Origin: Toxonevra muliebris
Taxonomy: Eukaryota; Arthropoda; Insecta; Diptera; Pallopteridae
Assembly: GCA_963691655.1 (NCBI GenBank)
Contig: OY829328.1
Location: 84,882,400 to 84,946,399 of the forward strand
Direction of reading: 5' to 3'
Length of the DNA stretch: 64,000 nucleotides
The stretch's first letter is position 1. Each line of letters starts with the position of its first letter. Shown piece by piece: positions 62,601-64,000 of this stretch. The notes below the pieces were generated by a model that was not told the origin of the DNA, ran no database searches, and worked only from the letters and a program-made list of their open reading frames with translations. Made by a program: the position numbers and the translations under genes.

Positions 62601-63970
62601 TAATGAGATTATCATTTTCCACTTGAAATACAGCAGAAGTTTCTAGGCCAGGCATTATGACGAGTATAAGCCGACAAGCGAGTATATTCAACTCTAAGGA
62701 ACTTTTTTGTACATTTTGGCGGGTGAAGTAATTGTCACGCAGATAATCATTGACAAGCTGTGAAGAAGATACAAAAGAGAGAGTTAGAAAATGTAAGAAC
62801 AATAAAAGCATGAAGATATGGTTATGCTTGCTCACCTTATTCATGAAAATATCCTTTCGAAAGAGTTGCTTGAGCAAAAACCCAAATTGGCATGCGGGGT
62901 CGGTACGGTGGGGATGACGTTCATCGAATGGATCCGGATCGCGACGCATATAAATTTCTGTTTCCTTCTCCATAATTTCAGCCAATCTGGAAATAATAAA
63001 AAAAAAATTTAGGATATGAAAAAATAATAAAAAACACAAGGGATTTTGGAAACTCAACTTCAAAGTGTATGAAAACAAATTGGATTTGTAACTCCAAGAT
63101 AAATAAAAAAAAAATTGAGAAAAAAGTAAGAGGAAAAGATTAACGTAAGCTTGTAAAAATAAAGGAGGAAAGAGAGAGTGTTACTTCTCCACTTCTCAAC
63201 ATACATTTTAGTTTGTGCTAGGGACTTATTGTTTATTTTCTAATAAGAACAAATAAATAACTAGAGCGTGAATAAACGTATTGAAAAATGCGCAACTGTA
63301 GCAAAATGACCAACTTGATTATTATTACTTATGTGGGGAATTGCAATTTAATCATAAATGCATTTATAATATAATAAAGTTCATCAAACTAAACACATTT
63401 CACTATTTATCGCAATATTCTATTGTTGTTATTTATTTTCATAATTTCATCATACAGTTAGAAACAGTACGTCACCCCACTCCTATGCTTCACCCAGTGT
63501 TCTAATTAAAAAATCTGCATTCTTGCACACATACATATATGTATAATGAGATAAGAGCACAGCATGCATATGTATGTATACTTCATGAGTTCGTACCTTT
63601 TCAATGCTGGAACAGGGTCGAAGCCCGATTGTGTATGCTTTGACTCCCAAATTTGTAATATTTGTGACAAATCTTTGCTTTCAAAGTTAGGCTCCTCTTC
63701 TTCAAAACCATAAAATGGATTAGGAACAGCTGCCGCTTCAGCATCATCTCCATCGCCACCAACATCAACATCAGGATTTTGTGCTTCTTCATTGTTTTCG
63801 TCCTCATCGCTAGCGCCATCACTTACATTTATTACGATCTGTTCTGGTTCTTGTGGTTGAGTTGGTGGTACTTCCGGCATATCGACATCTTCATTTAATG
63901 GCTGAGCTGGAGAAGATGCATTCTGCGGTTCGTTGCTTCGTTCACTTGGTTCATTTAAATCTGAAGGCAT
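56618..63970 (-). CDS. mahj: mahjong / DCAF1 (VprBP), substrate receptor of the CRL4 ubiquitin ligase, twelve exons
   Basis: DCAF1 links substrates to DDB1-CUL4 and in Drosophila (mahjong) partners Lgl and affects cell competition. Exons: 63,970-63,597, 62,986-62,836, 62,757-61,771, 61,663-61,391, 61,328-60,955, 60,735-60,513, 60,412-58,871, 58,807-58,687, 58,187-58,090, 58,000-57,245, 57,168-57,108 and 57,033-56,618, all in phase, giving 1791 residues (human 1507; excess is low-complexity). An acidic N terminus precedes an armadillo-like region (from about 110, [26 protein letters not shown]). The LisH motif is near 948-980 ([20 protein letters not shown]). WD40 repeats follow, with two DDB1-binding boxes, WDVR (about 1353) and WDLR (about 1389). 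The tail is Ala/Gly-rich, then strongly acidic with an Asp run, then an Arg/Gly-rich stretch ending FRLA. The weakest junction is the 76-base intron 57,244-57,169 (donor GTAGCT). Confidence 0.93.
58255..58650. repeat. degenerate intronic minisatellite in mahj
   Basis: In the intron between exons 8 and 9, a unit of about 23-26 bases around ATGCCCCTGA-TAT-CTCTAT recurs at least eight times with drift (for example near 58,261, 58,287, 58,409, 58,435, 58,458, 58,587). The copies are diverged, so the array is old. It has no coding role. Confidence 0.75.
60824..60913. repeat. 61-bp-period tandem repeat in a mahj intron
   Basis: Segments 60,824-60,852 and 60,885-60,913 agree at 27 of 29 positions (AAATATTA.TTTTCCTC.ATAGTATAGTG). 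A further degraded unit precedes them at about 60,777-60,805. It lies in the intron between exons 5 and 6. Confidence 0.75.
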
Positions 63971-64000
63971 ATTTCTCTTTATTTTGTCTTTATTATCGTT

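Noticed and set aside
1..64000. CRISPR arrays, bacterial operons, ribosome-binding sites, viral genes
   Set aside because: None seen. Spliced genes and fly transposons show eukaryotic chromosomal DNA.

Overview
The window reads as gene-poor, AT-rich chromosomal DNA of a higher fly (Diptera, Brachycera). The support is five spliced genes with insect-type products, short introns with GTAAGT-like donors, a ZAD zinc-finger gene (a mainly insect family), long A/T homopolymers and many small non-autonomous transposons. A tephritid fruit fly is plausible because some intergenic repeats (near 15 kb) resemble ones I associate with that family. That is an impression from memory, not a demonstration.

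Layout. Bases 1-21,700 hold no cellular gene that I can recognise. They contain a deleted mariner transposase, a SINE with two tRNA-like modules and intact target-site duplications, a decayed PIF/Harbinger transposase, and several short inverted-repeat or duplicated elements. A Rae1-like mRNA-export WD40 gene lies at 21.7-23.2 kb (minus). From 23.2 to 35.4 kb the sequence is again gene-poor, with a hAT-like MITE and a 1-kb inverted-repeat element. RPA2, the middle subunit of replication protein A, is at 35.4-36.3 kb (minus). A ZAD/C2H2 polyglutamine transcription-factor gene is at 40.0-42.5 kb (minus), with candidate non-coding first exons up to about 46.4 kb. An unrecognised five-exon type I membrane protein gene runs from 48.2 to 54.6 kb (minus). 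The last 7.4 kb carries the whole coding sequence of mahjong (DCAF1/VprBP) in twelve exons (minus).

All five genes lie on the minus strand. Exon junctions were placed by hand from GT/AG sites, reading phase and, for Rae1, RPA2 and DCAF1, similarity to the known families. Each assembled reading frame closes without a shift. The genes are not an operon or a functional cluster. They act separately in mRNA export, DNA replication, transcription, an unknown membrane role and ubiquitin ligation. The most interesting material is the set of small mobile elements, several with clear target-site duplications, and an ambiguous splice near the 3' end of mahjong that would change its acidic tail.
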